A stretch of 41,005 nt of DNA from Candidatus Nanopelagicales bacterium (GCA_016463095.1 JAEMSA010000011.1:1-41005), one strand, 5' to 3'. Positions 1-11,160 are shown, counted from the first letter of the stretch. Translations and numbers: made by a program. The notes: generated by a model from the letters alone, not told the origin.

Positions 1-537
1 TTATTACTTTTATTTGGAGTGGTAGCAGGAACACAAACTGAATTATCATTTAGACCACGAATAACTTTAGTAATTTTTGTAATTATCGTGGCACTAGTAA
101 TTGTCGCATTTTCTATTTCTTCTTTCAGAAATTGGGTTATCAATCGTGCTAAACCAATATTTAATCAAGTCGGCCCAACCCTGGCCACAATTGCGCAACA
201 ACCTCAAAGATTATTAATAAGTTTGGTCTCATCACTTGCTTTAAATAGTGCCTACATTATGGCTTTTTATGCATCCCTTCATGCTTTCGGAAGTGAAATT
301 TCTTTATCAGTAGCAGCCTTTGTTTATCTTGCTGGAGCAACTCTTGGTCAAGCAGCTCCCACTCCCGGTGGTATTGGTGCAGTGGAAGCAGCTTTGGTTG
401 CTGGACTTACCGCAGTTGGAGTGGCTTCGGGAATGGCATTATCTGGAGTGTTGTTATATCGGGTAGTCACTTTTTGGTTACCAGTTATTCCGGGCTGGTA
501 TAGCTTTGCAAATCTGCAAAGCAAAAATCTGTTATAG
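1..537 (+). CDS. C-terminal fragment of a multi-pass membrane protein of the lysylphosphatidylglycerol synthase TM / UPF0104-like family (truncated by window edge)
   Basis: Frame is open from base 1; hydrophobic segments and the motif AGATLGQAAPTPGGIGAVEAALVAGLTAVG typical of this family. Confidence 0.75.
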   Translation, partial: LLLLFGVVAGTQTELSFRPRITLVIFVIIVALVIVAFSISSFRNWVINRAKPIFNQVGPTLATIAQQPQRLLISLVSSLALNSAYIMAFYASLHAFGSEISLSVAAFVYLAGATLGQAAPTPGGIGAVEAALVAGLTAVGVASGMALSGVLLYRVVTFWLPVIPGWYSFANLQSKNLL

Positions 538-639
538 CAATAGTTTTTCGTTAGAATCTAGTCATAATTTAAATACCTAAGAATGAAATCATTATCTCGC
601 AAATTCTTTTGTTCTACATACGATTAGACTGGAAATATC

Positions 640-1275
640 ATGGGATCAAACTCAAAAGAATTAAAAACTGGTATCGAGCATGTGAAATCAGTCTGTCCAC
701 ACTTAAAGAAAATAATTGCAGTTAGCGACGTATGTAATCTTAAACCTCAAGAACAATCAGTTAATTCATACTTTGAATCCTTAGTTAGATCAGTGATTGC
801 TCAACAAATATCTTCAACGGCGGCTTCAACCATAATTCAAAGAGTAAGAAAAATTTCTAACAACAACATCACTCCCCGAGTGTTAGTAAATAGAACTGAA
901 ACACAATTACGTAAAGCAGGTTTATCTGCCTCCAAAGTCAAAACAATTCATGGTTTAGCAAATGCTCAATTGAATAAGGAAATTAATTTAGCCAACTTAG
1001 CTGATGCCTCTAATGATGAAGCAGTAGCGATGCTCAGTTCTCAATGGGGCATTGGCAGATGGACTGCAGAAATGTTTTTAATGTTCACCATGGGAAGACT
1101 TGATGTTTGGCCAGTTGGTGATTTAGCGGTTAGAAGAGGGTGGCAAATTGTGCACGGTTTAAAAGAAATGCCTAACGAGAAACAAATGGAACCTTTAGGA
1201 GATCCGTTTTCTCCCTATCGCTCTATTGCTGCTTGGTATTGCTGGAGGGTTCTTGAACCACAAGAGCCTTGGTGA
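640..1275 (+). CDS. DNA-3-methyladenine glycosylase II-like (HhH-GPD superfamily)
   Basis: ORF with VIAQQIS, LRKAGLSASKVKTIHGLA, GIGRWTAEMFLMFTMGRLDVWPVGDLAVRRGW (HhH-GPD motif). Confidence 0.88.
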   Translation: MGSNSKELKTGIEHVKSVCPHLKKIIAVSDVCNLKPQEQSVNSYFESLVRSVIAQQISSTAASTIIQRVRKISNNNITPRVLVNRTETQLRKAGLSASKVKTIHGLANAQLNKEINLANLADASNDEAVAMLSSQWGIGRWTAEMFLMFTMGRLDVWPVGDLAVRRGWQIVHGLKEMPNEKQMEPLGDPFSPYRSIAAWYCWRVLEPQEPW

Positions 1276-1301
1276 TGAATTGACGATAGGTTTGGAATCA
1301 A

Positions 1302-2075
1302 ATGTTTAATAAATCACAGATTCAACTAAAAACTCCTGAACAATTCGCGATAATGAGAAAAGCTGGACGAGTAGTAGCCCTTTGTTTGGCAGAAATTAAT
1401 TCTGCAATTAAACCTGGCATGACCACACTTGAACTTGATTTAATTGCTAGAAAAGTCATGGAGAAAGAAGGAGCACAGCCATCTTTCTTGGGATATCACG
1501 GTTATCCCGCTGTGATTTGTGTTTCAATAAATGAAGAAGTTGTTCACGGAATTCCCGATGAAAAAAGATTTATTAACGATGGTGATCTAGTTAGTGTGGA
1601 TTGTGGTGCAATTATTGACGGCTGGCATGGGGATGCCGCCATCACAATTGGTGTGGGAAACGTTAAAGCAGAACATCAAAAACTTAGCGATATCACAAAA
1701 GAGGCGTTACAAATCGGGATCAATGCTGCCTTACCCGGTAAACATATCGGTGATATTGGATTTGCTATTGAAAAATTTGTGAGAAGTCATCAAGGTTTGC
1801 AAATTGGTATTTTGGAAGATTATGTTGGCCATGGCATTGGAACAGAAATGCATATGGCACCAAGTGTGCCAAATTATGGCAAAGCTGGATCTGGACCTGA
1901 ATTACAAGTTGGTATGGCTATAGCAATTGAGCCAATGTTAGTTTTGGGTAACAATAAAGTTCATGTCTTAGAAGATGAGTGGACAGTGGTTTCTAGTGAA
2001 GGATCTTTTGCAAGTCACTGGGAAAATACCATTGCAATCACTGCAAATGGCCCAGAAATTTTAACAAAATTATGA
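1302..2075 (+). CDS. map: Type I methionine aminopeptidase
   Basis: KTPEQFAIMRKAGRVVA, VCVSINEEVVHGIP, DCGAIIDGWHGDAAIT, YVGHGIGTEMHMAPSVPNYG. Confidence 0.95.
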   Translation: MFNKSQIQLKTPEQFAIMRKAGRVVALCLAEINSAIKPGMTTLELDLIARKVMEKEGAQPSFLGYHGYPAVICVSINEEVVHGIPDEKRFINDGDLVSVDCGAIIDGWHGDAAITIGVGNVKAEHQKLSDITKEALQIGINAALPGKHIGDIGFAIEKFVRSHQGLQIGILEDYVGHGIGTEMHMAPSVPNYGKAGSGPELQVGMAIAIEPMLVLGNNKVHVLEDEWTVVSSEGSFASHWENTIAITANGPEILTKL

Positions 2076-2584
2076 CCGAGCAACAAAAATACAGAGTCGT
2101 AAAGAAATTCATTGATTTTGAAATTCGTGATTATGAACCGTGCTTAATTGCTGAAGTAATTGTCGATGGTTCAATGAATCAGGCAGGCAGCTACGGATTT
2201 CGTCCACTCTTTAATTACATTTCCCAAAATAGTATTTCAATGACTGCCCCAGTTATTCAGATCCCAGTCAAAAAAGGCCAGTGGAAAATATCATTTGTTA
2301 TGCCACATGGTTCAGATATTTCAAGTTTGCCGATTTCTAAGAATTCAGATGTTGAAATTAAACAAGTACCGCAAGGATTTTATGCGTGCTTAAAATTTTC
2401 TGGAAATTACGCAGAAATAAAACTAGAGAAAAATCTGAAATTGTTAAAGAGCGCCTTGGTTAGAGAGTCAATCATTGAAATAGGCAATGAAAATAATTGG
2501 CGAAGCGCAAGATTTGATCCACCTTTTAAACCATCTTTTTTAAAAAGAAACGAAATTCATATTCCAATCAATTGGAACAATTAA
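2072..2584 (+). CDS. SOUL-family heme-binding protein
   Basis: FEIRDYEPCLIAEV, SMNQAGSYGFRPLFNYISQNSISMTAPV, FVMP, FSGNYAEIK, ARFDPPFKPSFLKRNEIHIPI; start overlaps the map stop (ATGA). Confidence 0.88.
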   Translation: MTEQQKYRVVKKFIDFEIRDYEPCLIAEVIVDGSMNQAGSYGFRPLFNYISQNSISMTAPVIQIPVKKGQWKISFVMPHGSDISSLPISKNSDVEIKQVPQGFYACLKFSGNYAEIKLEKNLKLLKSALVRESIIEIGNENNWRSARFDPPFKPSFLKRNEIHIPINWNN

Positions 2585-3144
2585 ACACTAAGAGCTGTTT
2601 TAATCTTTCCTTCAACTTCACTAACTGAACCCATGCCATCAACTTTTATCAATATGCTGCGGTTCTTATATTCTGTTAACAAAGGTGCTGTTGATGAAGC
2701 ATAAACTTCTAATCTTTTTGTGATAACTTCTTTGGTGTCATCAATTCTTCCCTGTTCTTGCGCGCGCTTTAATAGTCTTGCTACCACCACGGGAACATCT
2801 ATAGTTAGTTCTAATACTTTTTCAATTTTTTGAGATTTCTGAGCAAGAATCTGGTCTAAGAAATTAACCTGCTCGATTGTTCTTGGGTATCCATCTAGTA
2901 AGAAACCATTTTTTGCATCATCCCAGGTAAGTCTGTCTTCAACAATTCTGTTGGTAACTTCATCCGGAACATACATTCCTTTATCATAAAAAGCTTTTGC
3001 TTCAAGTCCTAAAGCAGTTTCATTTTTCATATTTTCGCGAAAAATATCTCCGGTTGAGATGTGAGGAATATTAAGTGTTTTTGAAATATTTACTGCTTGT
3101 GTGCCTTTGCCCGCACCAGGTGGGCCCATAATTAATAGGCGCAT
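2581..3144 (-). CDS. adk: Adenylate kinase
   Basis: MRLLIMGPPGAGKGTQA P-loop, HISTGDIFRE, FLLDGYPRT. Confidence 0.97.
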   Translation of the reverse strand: MRLLIMGPPGAGKGTQAVNISKTLNIPHISTGDIFRENMKNETALGLEAKAFYDKGMYVPDEVTNRIVEDRLTWDDAKNGFLLDGYPRTIEQVNFLDQILAQKSQKIEKVLELTIDVPVVVARLLKRAQEQGRIDDTKEVITKRLEVYASSTAPLLTEYKNRSILIKVDGMGSVSEVEGKIKTALSV

Positions 3145-3148
3145 TTAA

Positions 3149-4468
3149 TTAAATTGTTGGATTTTGCTTTAAGAAGCCTTCATAGCTTCTTTGTTGTAAC
3201 TGACTTTCAATTTGTTTCACAGTGTCCAAACCAACACCGACCATGATTAACAAACTGATTCCACCGAATACGAATCTATCTCCCACACCCAGTGCACCAA
3301 ATGCAATGAATGGAATTACGGCAATAATTGTCAAATAGGTTGATCCTGCAGCCATCAGTCTTGATAACACATATTTCAAATATTCTGCAGTGGGATTTCC
3401 AGCGCGAATTCCAGGTATGAATCCACCATATTTTTTCATGTTTTCGGCAACTTCTTGGGGATCAAAAGTGATTGAAGAATAAAAATAGGCAAAGAAAACA
3501 ATCAGTAACGCATAGGTAACTATGTAAGGAGCTTCGGTTCCATTTTGGAAATTACGTGAAATCCATTGTGCCCAAGGACTTTGAGAATTAGAAAGTTGTA
3601 CCAAAAGTGAAGGAATATAAAGTAAAGAGGAAGCAAAAATTACTGGAATAACTCCAGCCATATTAACTTTTAATGGAATATAAGTAGAAGTTCCTCCGTA
3701 GGACGCTCTTCCCACCATACGTTTGGCGTACTGAACAGGAATTCTTCTTTGCGCTTGTTCCACAAAAACTACCCCAGCAATAATTGCGATTCCCACAACT
3801 ACTGTGGCAATAAATGTGAAAAGACCGTTGATGGTTAATATTGCGGCAAATTGGCTTGGTACAGAGGAAATAATTGAGGCGAAAATTAATAATGACATGC
3901 CATTACCTACACCGCGTTGGCTAATTAATTCACCAAACCACATAACCAGTGCAGTACCAGCAGTCATTGTTAACACCATTGAAATCATCACCGGTAAAGT
4001 TTGATTTGGAATAATGTCGTTGGGACAACCTCTTAATAATTGTCCAGGAGTTCTAGCTAAAGCTAAAATCGAAGTAGCTTGCAAAAGACCTAAACCAATA
4101 GTTACATAACGGGTGTATTGAGTGATTATTGCTTGACCTGATTGGCCTTCTTTTTTTAACATTTCTAAACGTGGAATAACAACAGTCAACAACTGGATAA
4201 TGATCGAAGCGGTGATGTAGGGCATAATTCCTAGGGCAAAAACACTTAGTTGCAGTAATGCTCCACCAGAAAATAAGTTAATAACTCCATAAAGAGAGTC
4301 ACCTTCTACTAATTCCACACACTGTTGAATTGCAGGATAGTCAACTCCAGGTGTTGGAATTGTGGTACCTAAACGATAAAGAGCAATCATGCCCAGAGTG
4401 AACAAAATTTTGCGTCGTAAATCAGGAGTGCGAAAAGCATCCGTTAACCACGCAAAATTTAAGTTCAA
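3149..4468 (-). CDS. secY: Preprotein translocase subunit SecY
   Basis: Ten-TM SecY pattern; FALGIMPYITASIIIQLL, GMSLLIFASI, FDPQEVAENMKKYGGFIPGIRAG. Confidence 0.97.
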   Translation of the reverse strand: MNLNFAWLTDAFRTPDLRRKILFTLGMIALYRLGTTIPTPGVDYPAIQQCVELVEGDSLYGVINLFSGGALLQLSVFALGIMPYITASIIIQLLTVVIPRLEMLKKEGQSGQAIITQYTRYVTIGLGLLQATSILALARTPGQLLRGCPNDIIPNQTLPVMISMVLTMTAGTALVMWFGELISQRGVGNGMSLLIFASIISSVPSQFAAILTINGLFTFIATVVVGIAIIAGVVFVEQAQRRIPVQYAKRMVGRASYGGTSTYIPLKVNMAGVIPVIFASSLLYIPSLLVQLSNSQSPWAQWISRNFQNGTEAPYIVTYALLIVFFAYFYSSITFDPQEVAENMKKYGGFIPGIRAGNPTAEYLKYVLSRLMAAGSTYLTIIAVIPFIAFGALGVGDRFVFGGISLLIMVGVGLDTVKQIESQLQQRSYEGFLKQNPTI

Positions 4469-4477
4469 AACTAACTC

Positions 4478-4918
4478 CTAAAGAGCTTTAATTGATCCGC
4501 CTGCAGCGGCTATCTTGCTGCTAGCTGATTCACTAAATTTGTCAGCCACCACAGTTACTTTGACAGTAATTTCGCCAAAACCTAACACTTTAACTGGTTG
4601 ACCTTTTCGAATTGCGCCAACTTTAACTAAAGATGCAGGAGTAACTTCGCCACCTTGGGGAAACAGTCTTGAAATATCAGAAACGTTAACTACCTGATAT
4701 GTAATTTTGTTTGGCGGGGTGAAACCGCGCAGTTTTGGTAAACGCATATGTAATGGCATCTGGCCACCTTCAAAAGCGGCAGAATAGTTACGACGCGCAC
4801 CAGATCCTTTGGTACCACGTCCTGCAGTTTTACCCTTACTTGCTTCACCGCGACCTTTACGATTCTTGTCCTTTTTAGCACCAGGTGCTGGACGAAGATG
4901 ATGAACCTTTATTGACAT
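4478..4918 (-). CDS. rplO: 50S ribosomal protein L15
   Basis: [37 protein letters not shown]; spc gene order. Confidence 0.97.
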   Translation of the reverse strand: MSIKVHHLRPAPGAKKDKNRKGRGEASKGKTAGRGTKGSGARRNYSAAFEGGQMPLHMRLPKLRGFTPPNKITYQVVNVSDISRLFPQGGEVTPASLVKVGAIRKGQPVKVLGFGEITVKVTVVADKFSESASSKIAAAGGSIKAL

Positions 4919-4920
4919 GG

Positions 4921-5103
4921 TTACTTAACCTCCTCAACGGTTACTAAGTGGGCAACGCTTCTCAGCATTCCACGAAACTCTGGGCGATCAGGTTTAACTG
5001 ATTGAGAACCAATTTTTCCCAAACCTAAAGTTTTCAAAGTATCTAATTGGATTTTTGTGCCACCAATAGATGATTTGATTTGTTTAATTTTGAATGATGA
5101 CAT
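4921..5103 (-). CDS. rpmD: 50S ribosomal protein L30
   Basis: [36 protein letters not shown]; start trimmed to MSSFK. Confidence 0.94.
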   Translation of the reverse strand: MSSFKIKQIKSSIGGTKIQLDTLKTLGLGKIGSQSVKPDRPEFRGMLRSVAHLVTVEEVK

Positions 5104-5104
5104 A

Positions 5105-5722
5105 TTAAACACCAGCTTTTTCTGCAGCTTGTGCTTTTAAGATTGCTGCTGGAACAACATGTTCTACTGGTAGACCACGTCTTGCGGCAACTTGTTCTGG
5201 TCTTTCTAGTTTCTTTAACGCATCAACTGTGGCATGAACCACGTTAATTGCATTTCCTGAACCTAAAGACTTTGTTAATACGTCATGAATTCCGGCTGCT
5301 TCCAAAACTGCACGCACAGGTCCACCAGCAATTACACCGGTTCCTGGGGAGGCAGGACGAAGCATCACAATTCCTGCTGCTGCTTCACCTGTTATTGGAT
5401 GAGGAATAGTTCCTTGCACTCGAGGAACTTTAAAGAAAGATTTTTTAGCTTCTTCAACAGCTTTTTGAATTGCTTGTGGCACTTCACGTGCTTTGCCATA
5501 ACCAATACCAACCATGCCATTGCCATCGCCCACCACCACAAGTGCTGTGAATGCGAAACGACGTCCACCTTTCACAACTTTTGCTACACGGTTAATGAAA
5601 ACCACTCGTTCAATGAACTGTGATTTTTCTTTTTCACGAGCTCCGCCTTCATTTCTTTCGCGACGTTCGCGACGATTTGGGCGTTCTTCTGTGCCGTTTA
5701 GATTAGATGTCTTTGCAGCCAT
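5105..5722 (-). CDS. rpsE: 30S ribosomal protein S5
   Basis: [42 protein letters not shown]. Confidence 0.97.
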   Translation of the reverse strand: MAAKTSNLNGTEERPNRRERRERNEGGAREKEKSQFIERVVFINRVAKVVKGGRRFAFTALVVVGDGNGMVGIGYGKAREVPQAIQKAVEEAKKSFFKVPRVQGTIPHPITGEAAAGIVMLRPASPGTGVIAGGPVRAVLEAAGIHDVLTKSLGSGNAINVVHATVDALKKLERPEQVAARRGLPVEHVVPAAILKAQAAEKAGV

Positions 5723-6096
5723 TAGAAAGTAAGACCTCCTTCACGTGCACCATCAGCTAAAGCAGCGACTCGTCCGTGGTACTTGCGTCCGGCGCGATCA
5801 AACACAACATCTTTAATGCCAGCAGCAGTTGCACGTTCTGCAACTTTTTTACCAACAATTTTTGCTTGTGCTGTTTTATCTCCTGCAATACCTTCTTCAA
5901 TTGAAGATGCGTATGCCAAAGTTTTTCCACTCAAGTCATCAATTACTTGGACACTGACATTTCTTAAAGATCGAGTCACAACTAGACGTGGCTTTAGTGT
6001 TGTGCCAGTAATTTTCTTTCTTACTCGAATATGTCTTCTTCTTCTCGAAGCTGACTTTTTACTTAAATTTTTGCCAGGTCTGGTGAATCTACTCAT
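5722..6096 (-). CDS. rplR: 50S ribosomal protein L18
   Basis: [61 protein letters not shown]. Confidence 0.97.
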   Translation of the reverse strand: MSRFTRPGKNLSKKSASRRRRHIRVRKKITGTTLKPRLVVTRSLRNVSVQVIDDLSGKTLAYASSIEEGIAGDKTAQAKIVGKKVAERATAAGIKDVVFDRAGRKYHGRVAALADGAREGGLTF

Positions 6097-6099
6097 TAG

Positions 6100-6639
6100 T
6101 TACTTACCAGCCTTTCCAGCTTTACGTCTAATAACTTCGTTATCAAATCGGATACCTTTACCTTTGTAAGGATCTTGTTTGCGAAGTTTTCGAACCTTTG
6201 CGGCAGTTTCTCCCACGGCTTGTTTGTCAATACCGTGAATTTGAAATCTGGTTGGTGATTCAACTTTGAAGGTAATTCCTGCTGGTGCAGGAAATATCAC
6301 TGGGTGTGAATAACCAAGTGCAAATTCTAAATCATTTCCTTTAGCTGTCACTTTGTAACCAGTTCCCACAATTTCTAAGGTTTTGAAATAACCGTCGGTT
6401 ACCCCTTTAACCATGTTGGCTACTAAAGATCTAGACAAACCATGAAGTGCTTTGTTTTTGGTTTCTTCAGTTGCTCTGTGTAGTGAGTAGGTGCCATCTT
6501 CGTTTTTCTTAATAGAAATAGCATCAGGCAAATCAATACTCAATTGACCTTTTGGTCCTTTAACATCTACTTTGGTGCCGCTGATGTTAATTTCTACACC
6601 ACTTGGCACAGTTACTAGTTTTTTACCGACTCTAGACAT
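6100..6639 (-). CDS. rplF: 50S ribosomal protein L6
   Basis: [34 protein letters not shown]; start trimmed from ORF. Confidence 0.96.
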   Translation of the reverse strand: MSRVGKKLVTVPSGVEINISGTKVDVKGPKGQLSIDLPDAISIKKNEDGTYSLHRATEETKNKALHGLSRSLVANMVKGVTDGYFKTLEIVGTGYKVTAKGNDLEFALGYSHPVIFPAPAGITFKVESPTRFQIHGIDKQAVGETAAKVRKLRKQDPYKGKGIRFDNEVIRRKAGKAGK

Positions 6640-6644
6640 TTTGT

Positions 6645-7043
6645 TTACCAAACGTAGGCAAGGACTTCTCCGCCTACGCCTTTCTTGGATGCTTGTTTGT
6701 CAGTTAATAAACCAGTTGAAGTAGAAATGATGGCAATACCAAGTCCACCTAATACTTTGGGCAAGGTGTCATTCTTGGCATAAACGCGTAAGCCTGGGCG
6801 AGAAACTCTTCGCAAACCAGAAATTGATCTTTCACGACTTGGGCCGTATTTAAGATCTAACACTAAACTTTGTCCAACTTTGGCAGGTTCAGCTTTCCAA
6901 CTTTGAATGTAGCCTTCTGCTTTCAAAATTTCAGCAATATTTTTCTTAATTTTGGAATAGGGCATCGCAACAGAATCATGGTGTGCTGTGTTTGCGTTAC
7001 GCAAACGTGCCAACATGTCAGCGATCGGATCTGTCATTGTCAT
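6645..7043 (-). CDS. rpsH: 30S ribosomal protein S8
   Basis: [44 protein letters not shown]. Confidence 0.97.
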   Translation of the reverse strand: MTMTDPIADMLARLRNANTAHHDSVAMPYSKIKKNIAEILKAEGYIQSWKAEPAKVGQSLVLDLKYGPSRERSISGLRRVSRPGLRVYAKNDTLPKVLGGLGIAIISTSTGLLTDKQASKKGVGGEVLAYVW

Positions 7044-7112
7044 GGCTTTTTAAGCCTTTCTCGATGTGGTTTCTGATTCCAGTTGAATCAGACCTTCAGC
7101 GTCTTGTTTTTC

Positions 7113-7298
7113 TTACCAACTGCTCTTGGTAATACCTGGTAGTTCACCTTTGTGTGCTTTGTTTCTGAAACAAATACGACACAAGTTGAATTTTCTATAA
7201 ACTGCACGTTGTCTTCCACAAGCTCCACAACGTGTGTAGGCCCTAACTTTAAATTTTGGGGTGCGTTGTTGCTTTTGCACAATCGCAGTTTTTGCCAT
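7113..7298 (-). CDS. rpsZ: 30S ribosomal protein S14, zinc-binding type Z
   Basis: [61 protein letters not shown] with two CxxC motifs. Confidence 0.96.
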   Translation of the reverse strand: MAKTAIVQKQQRTPKFKVRAYTRCGACGRQRAVYRKFNLCRICFRNKAHKGELPGITKSSW

Positions 7299-7301
7299 TG
7301 G

Positions 7302-7868
7302 TTATGCCTCCTTGAAAGGAAAGCCGAGCAATTTAAGTAAAGCTCGTCCTTCTTCGTTGTTGTTTGCGGTGGTTACCACTGTGATGTCCATACCGCGTGG
7401 GCGATCAATTGAATCTTGAGGAATTTCAATGAACACAGATTGTTCTGTTAAACCAAATGTGTAGTTTCCTCTGCCATCAAATTGTTTTGGGGAAAGACCA
7501 CGAAAATCTCTGATACGTGGCAAACCCACAGCTAAAAGACGATCTAAGAATTCCCACATACGGTCACCACGAATGGTTACGTGTGCTCCGATTGGTTGGT
7601 GTTCGCGCAGTTTGAAGTTAGCAATTGACTTAGTCGCTTTAGCAACTGCCGGTTTTTGACCGGTGATGATTGTTAAATCTCTTACTGCACCTTCAATAAG
7701 TTTGGAATCTTTTGCAGCCTCACCAACACCCATGTTGACCACAATTTTTGTCAGACGTGGAACTTGGTTAACATTTGTGAAACCGAATTCTTTTTGTAAC
7801 GCTGGAGCAATTTCTGCTGCATAGCGTTGCTTCAAACGAGGTGTGGTTTTTGTTTGAGTAGTAGTCAT
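7302..7868 (-). CDS. rplE: 50S ribosomal protein L5
   Basis: [51 protein letters not shown]. Confidence 0.97.
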   Translation of the reverse strand: MTTTQTKTTPRLKQRYAAEIAPALQKEFGFTNVNQVPRLTKIVVNMGVGEAAKDSKLIEGAVRDLTIITGQKPAVAKATKSIANFKLREHQPIGAHVTIRGDRMWEFLDRLLAVGLPRIRDFRGLSPKQFDGRGNYTFGLTEQSVFIEIPQDSIDRPRGMDITVVTTANNNEEGRALLKLLGFPFKEA

Positions 7869-8231
7869 TTAGATTTCCTTTCCGGTACGTGCCGAAACGC
7901 GAACAAGTCGGGTTGAAACATAAGTTGTGCCATCGGCACGCTTCTTTTCAATCTTGTCTCTACGACGTCTAACTCTGGTTGGCTTGTTATCACTTGGATC
8001 AACCACCATCAAGTTACTGGCATCAAGTGGTGCTTCAATTGTTAAAATTCCACCCACAGCAGCGCCACGTTCTGACTGTGCTGCTTTAGTGTGTTTTTTT
8101 ACTCTGTTAATTCCTTCAACAGTGACCAGACCTTGGATTGGGTCAACTTTTAATACTCGACCTGTTGTACCACGATCTTTACCACTAATAACTTGAACTA
8201 AATCACCTTTTTTAATGTGCAGGGAAGCCAT
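7869..8231 (-). CDS. rplX: 50S ribosomal protein L24
   Basis: [25 protein letters not shown] (KOW). Confidence 0.96.
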   Translation of the reverse strand: MASLHIKKGDLVQVISGKDRGTTGRVLKVDPIQGLVTVEGINRVKKHTKAAQSERGAAVGGILTIEAPLDASNLMVVDPSDNKPTRVRRRRDKIEKKRADGTTYVSTRLVRVSARTGKEI

Positions 8232-8600
8232 TTACAACACCTCCGGTGCTAGTGAAATAATTTTCATAAACTTTTTGTCACGAAGTTCGCGACCAACGGG
8301 ACCAAAAATACGGGTACCACGTGGTTCGCCATCTTCTTTCAAAATTACAGCTGCGTTTTCATCAAAGCGAATGTATGAACCATCTGGTCGGCGAACTTGT
8401 TTAACAATTCGCACCACAACAGCTTTAACAACTTCACCTTTTTTAACGGCACCACCTGGAATGGCATCTTTAACTGAGCAAACGATGACATCGCCAATAC
8501 TTGCGTAACGTCGATGAGAACCGCCCAGCACGCGAATACACAGAAGCTCTTTGGCTCCGGTGTTGTCAGCGACTCGAAGTCGTGACTCTGATTGAATCAT
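8232..8600 (-). CDS. rplN: 50S ribosomal protein L14
   Basis: [44 protein letters not shown]. Confidence 0.97.
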   Translation of the reverse strand: MIQSESRLRVADNTGAKELLCIRVLGGSHRRYASIGDVIVCSVKDAIPGGAVKKGEVVKAVVVRIVKQVRRPDGSYIRFDENAAVILKEDGEPRGTRIFGPVGRELRDKKFMKIISLAPEVL

Positions 8601-8617
8601 TTTTTTTCGCCTGCCCT

Positions 8618-8884
8618 TTACTTAGCTTTTTCTATGATGCTGACCATGCGCCAACGTTTAGTTGCAGAAAGTGGTCTTGTTTCCATTAACAAAACACGAT
8701 CCCCAATTCCTGCTTCGTTCTTTTCGTCATGTGCTTTAAATTTCACGGAACGGTTCACAACTTTTCCATAAAGAGAATGTGTGTACTGTTCTTCTAATTT
8801 CACAACAATGGTTTTATCCATTTTGTTGGAAACCACAATTCCTTCACGTGTTTTACGGTCGTTTCTTTCTACAGTTTTACTCAT
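8618..8884 (-). CDS. rpsQ: 30S ribosomal protein S17
   Basis: [43 protein letters not shown]. Confidence 0.96.
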   Translation of the reverse strand: MSKTVERNDRKTREGIVVSNKMDKTIVVKLEEQYTHSLYGKVVNRSVKFKAHDEKNEAGIGDRVLLMETRPLSATKRWRMVSIIEKAK

Positions 8885-9114
8885 GCAGCACCTTCTGTAT
8901 CAACAGGAGTAATTCCCAGTTCGCGTTCACGCAAGATTGTGTAAATGCGAGCAATTTCGGTTTTAACTGTGCGCAAACGACCATGGTTTTCTAATTGACC
9001 GGTTGCTGATTGGAAACGTAGGTTAAACAGTTCTTCTTTGGCATCTTTCAATTTCTTTGCCAAGTCTTCATTTGTTTGACCACGAAATTCTTGTGTTTTA
9101 ACTGCTTTAGCCAT
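8881..9114 (-). CDS. rpmC: 50S ribosomal protein L29
   Basis: [54 protein letters not shown]. Confidence 0.96.
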   Translation of the reverse strand: MAKAVKTQEFRGQTNEDLAKKLKDAKEELFNLRFQSATGQLENHGRLRTVKTEIARIYTILRERELGITPVDTEGAA

Positions 9115-9534
9115 TTATCCCTCCACCAAATCTCTTGTAACGATTCGACATTTCATAGGTAGTTTGTGCATTGCTCTTTCCAAAGCTTGGCGTGCCACTT
9201 TGTCGTCAGGAAAAGTAACTTCAAACATCACGCGACCTGGCTTGATATTTGCTACCCACCATTCAGGTGATCCTTTACCAGAACCCATTCGAGTTTCAGC
9301 AGGTTTTTTGGTGATGGGACGATCTGGATAAATATTGATCCAAACTTTTCCGCCACGTTTCAAATGTCTAGTCATAGCAATACGTGCAGCTTCAATTTGT
9401 CTGTTGGTGACATAGGCAGAAGTCAAAGCTTGTAAACCGTAATCGCCAAATTCAACTTTTGTGCCACCTTTTGCTTTACCAGTTCTTCTAGGGTGGTGTT
9501 GTTTTCTGTGTGCAACTCTTTTAGGAATCAACAT
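9115..9534 (-). CDS. rplP: 50S ribosomal protein L16
   Basis: [51 protein letters not shown]. Confidence 0.97.
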   Translation of the reverse strand: MLIPKRVAHRKQHHPRRTGKAKGGTKVEFGDYGLQALTSAYVTNRQIEAARIAMTRHLKRGGKVWINIYPDRPITKKPAETRMGSGKGSPEWWVANIKPGRVMFEVTFPDDKVARQALERAMHKLPMKCRIVTRDLVEG

Positions 9535-9536
9535 GA

Positions 9537-10322
9537 TTATTCAGCTGCTCCTTCTGTTGGCGCGGCTGCTTTTTCAGCTGTTTCTTTCTTAGGTTTTCTA
9601 GGAGCTCTGGTTTGCTTGGCTGCTTGGGCAGCTTGAGCTTGTAAGCGATCTTGTTGTTGACGAGCTTCTTTTTCAGCTTTGGTAACAGGAGCATCACCCT
9701 TGAAAATCCAAACTTTGCAACCAATAAGTCCAAAAGTTGTTAACGCTTCGTGGAATCCGTATTCGATGTTGGCACGAAGTGTGTGCAATGGAACGCGTCC
9801 TTCACGATAAAACTCGGAACGACTCATTTCTGCTCCACCTAAACGACCAGAAACTTGAACTCTAATTCCTTTAGCGCCACCTTTAAGAGCTGATTGCATA
9901 CCTTTTCTCATCGCACGACGGAAAGAAACACGTGATGCAAGTTGTTCGGCAACACCTTGGGCAACTAATTGGGCATTAACTTCAGGGTTTTTAACTTCTA
10001 AAATGTTTAACTGAACTTGTTTGCCAGTCAATTTTTCTAAGTCAATACGAATACGGTCTGCTTCTTGACCACGACGACCAATAACAATTCCGGGGCGGGC
10101 GGTGTGAATATCAATACGAACTCTTTCACGGGTTCTTTCAATGTCAACATGTGAGATTCCAGCACGTTCCATGCCAGCAGTTAACATTTTACGAATTAAA
10201 ATATCTTCTTTAATGTAATCTTGGTAGCGCTCACCTTTTTTGGTTGAATCAGCAAACCATTTACTGGTGTATTCAGAGGTATATCCCAAACGGAAGCCAT
10301 GTGGGTTAACTTTTTGTCCCAT
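9537..10322 (-). CDS. rpsC: 30S ribosomal protein S3
   Basis: [30 protein letters not shown] (KH domain); Ala/Lys-rich C-terminal tail. Confidence 0.97.
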   Translation of the reverse strand: MGQKVNPHGFRLGYTSEYTSKWFADSTKKGERYQDYIKEDILIRKMLTAGMERAGISHVDIERTRERVRIDIHTARPGIVIGRRGQEADRIRIDLEKLTGKQVQLNILEVKNPEVNAQLVAQGVAEQLASRVSFRRAMRKGMQSALKGGAKGIRVQVSGRLGGAEMSRSEFYREGRVPLHTLRANIEYGFHEALTTFGLIGCKVWIFKGDAPVTKAEKEARQQQDRLQAQAAQAAKQTRAPRKPKKETAEKAAAPTEGAAE

Positions 10323-10864
10323 TACTTAGTGCCTCCTTTGGTGGTTTTCTTTGCAGCAGTCTTTTTAGTGGTGGCTTTTTTCGCTGCAGCTTTTTTGGCT
10401 GGGGCAGCTTTTTTAGCAACCGGAGCAGTGGTCTTTGCCACAACTTGAGTTTTAACTGTTTTGACAACAACTTCTTTAGTCTTGGGCTTATTTGATCTGC
10501 GACCTGGTTTTCTTCTAGGAGCAGAACCAACTGGTTCCAAAATTAAGGTGATGTGAGAAGTTCTCTTACGAATTGCATACGCACGTCCTTGAGCACGGGG
10601 ACGAATTCGTTTCATAGTTGGACCTTCGTCAACAAAAGCTTCTGCTACATAAAGAGTTGTGGGATCAACCTTTTGATTATTTTGCGCATTAGCCATGGCA
10701 GATTTCAAAACTTTGCCTATCGGTTCTGATGCAGCTTGATCAGCAAAACGCAACACTGCTTGTGCTTCACGCGCTGAAAGTCCGCGAATTAAATCAACTA
10801 CGCGTCTTGCTTTCATTGGTGTCACACGAACAAATCGTGCTGATGCTCTTGATTCCATTGTCAT
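10322..10864 (-). CDS. rplV: 50S ribosomal protein L22 with long Ala/Lys-rich C-terminal tail
   Basis: [32 protein letters not shown]; core followed by [30 protein letters not shown]. Confidence 0.96.
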   Translation of the reverse strand: MTMESRASARFVRVTPMKARRVVDLIRGLSAREAQAVLRFADQAASEPIGKVLKSAMANAQNNQKVDPTTLYVAEAFVDEGPTMKRIRPRAQGRAYAIRKRTSHITLILEPVGSAPRRKPGRRSNKPKTKEVVVKTVKTQVVAKTTAPVAKKAAPAKKAAAKKATTKKTAAKKTTKGGTK

Positions 10865-10870
10865 AATCCC

Positions 10871-11158
10871 TTAGTCGCCCTTAGTGACTTTTTTATCGTC
10901 ACCCTTAATGTGTCCACGGAAAGTTCTGGTTGGTGCAAATTCACCAAGTTTATGACCGACCATTTGTTCTGTCACAAAAACTGGAATATGTTTTTTTCCA
11001 TCATGAACTGCGATGGTGTGTCCTAACATGTCAGGAATGATCATGGAACGTCGTGACCAAGTCTTGATAACGTTTTTAGATTTCTTTTCATTTTGATCAT
11101 TCACTTTTTTTAACAAGTGAGTGTCAACAAATGGACCCTTCTTTAAACTTCTACCCAC
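10871..11158 (-). CDS. rpsS: 30S ribosomal protein S19
   Basis: [47 protein letters not shown]. Confidence 0.97.
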   Translation of the reverse strand: MGRSLKKGPFVDTHLLKKVNDQNEKKSKNVIKTWSRRSMIIPDMLGHTIAVHDGKKHIPVFVTEQMVGHKLGEFAPTRTFRGHIKGDDKKVTKGD

Positions 11159-11160
11159 GA

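Noticed and set aside
1594-1782. 62-aa ORF within map
   Set aside because: Out-of-frame ORF inside a confident map gene.
5285-5623. 112-aa plus-strand ORF antisense to rpsE
   Set aside because: Fully inside a confident rpsE; Cys/His-rich translation typical of an antisense frame.
7088-7282. 64-aa minus-strand ORF overlapping rpsZ
   Set aside because: Frame-shifted reading of the S14 gene; the correct frame (7113-7298) gives a perfect S14 with CxxC pairs.
10306-10530. 74-aa Leu/Lys/Pro-rich minus-strand ORF over the rplV tail
   Set aside because: Alternate frame of the low-complexity Ala/Lys tail of rplV, not an independent gene.
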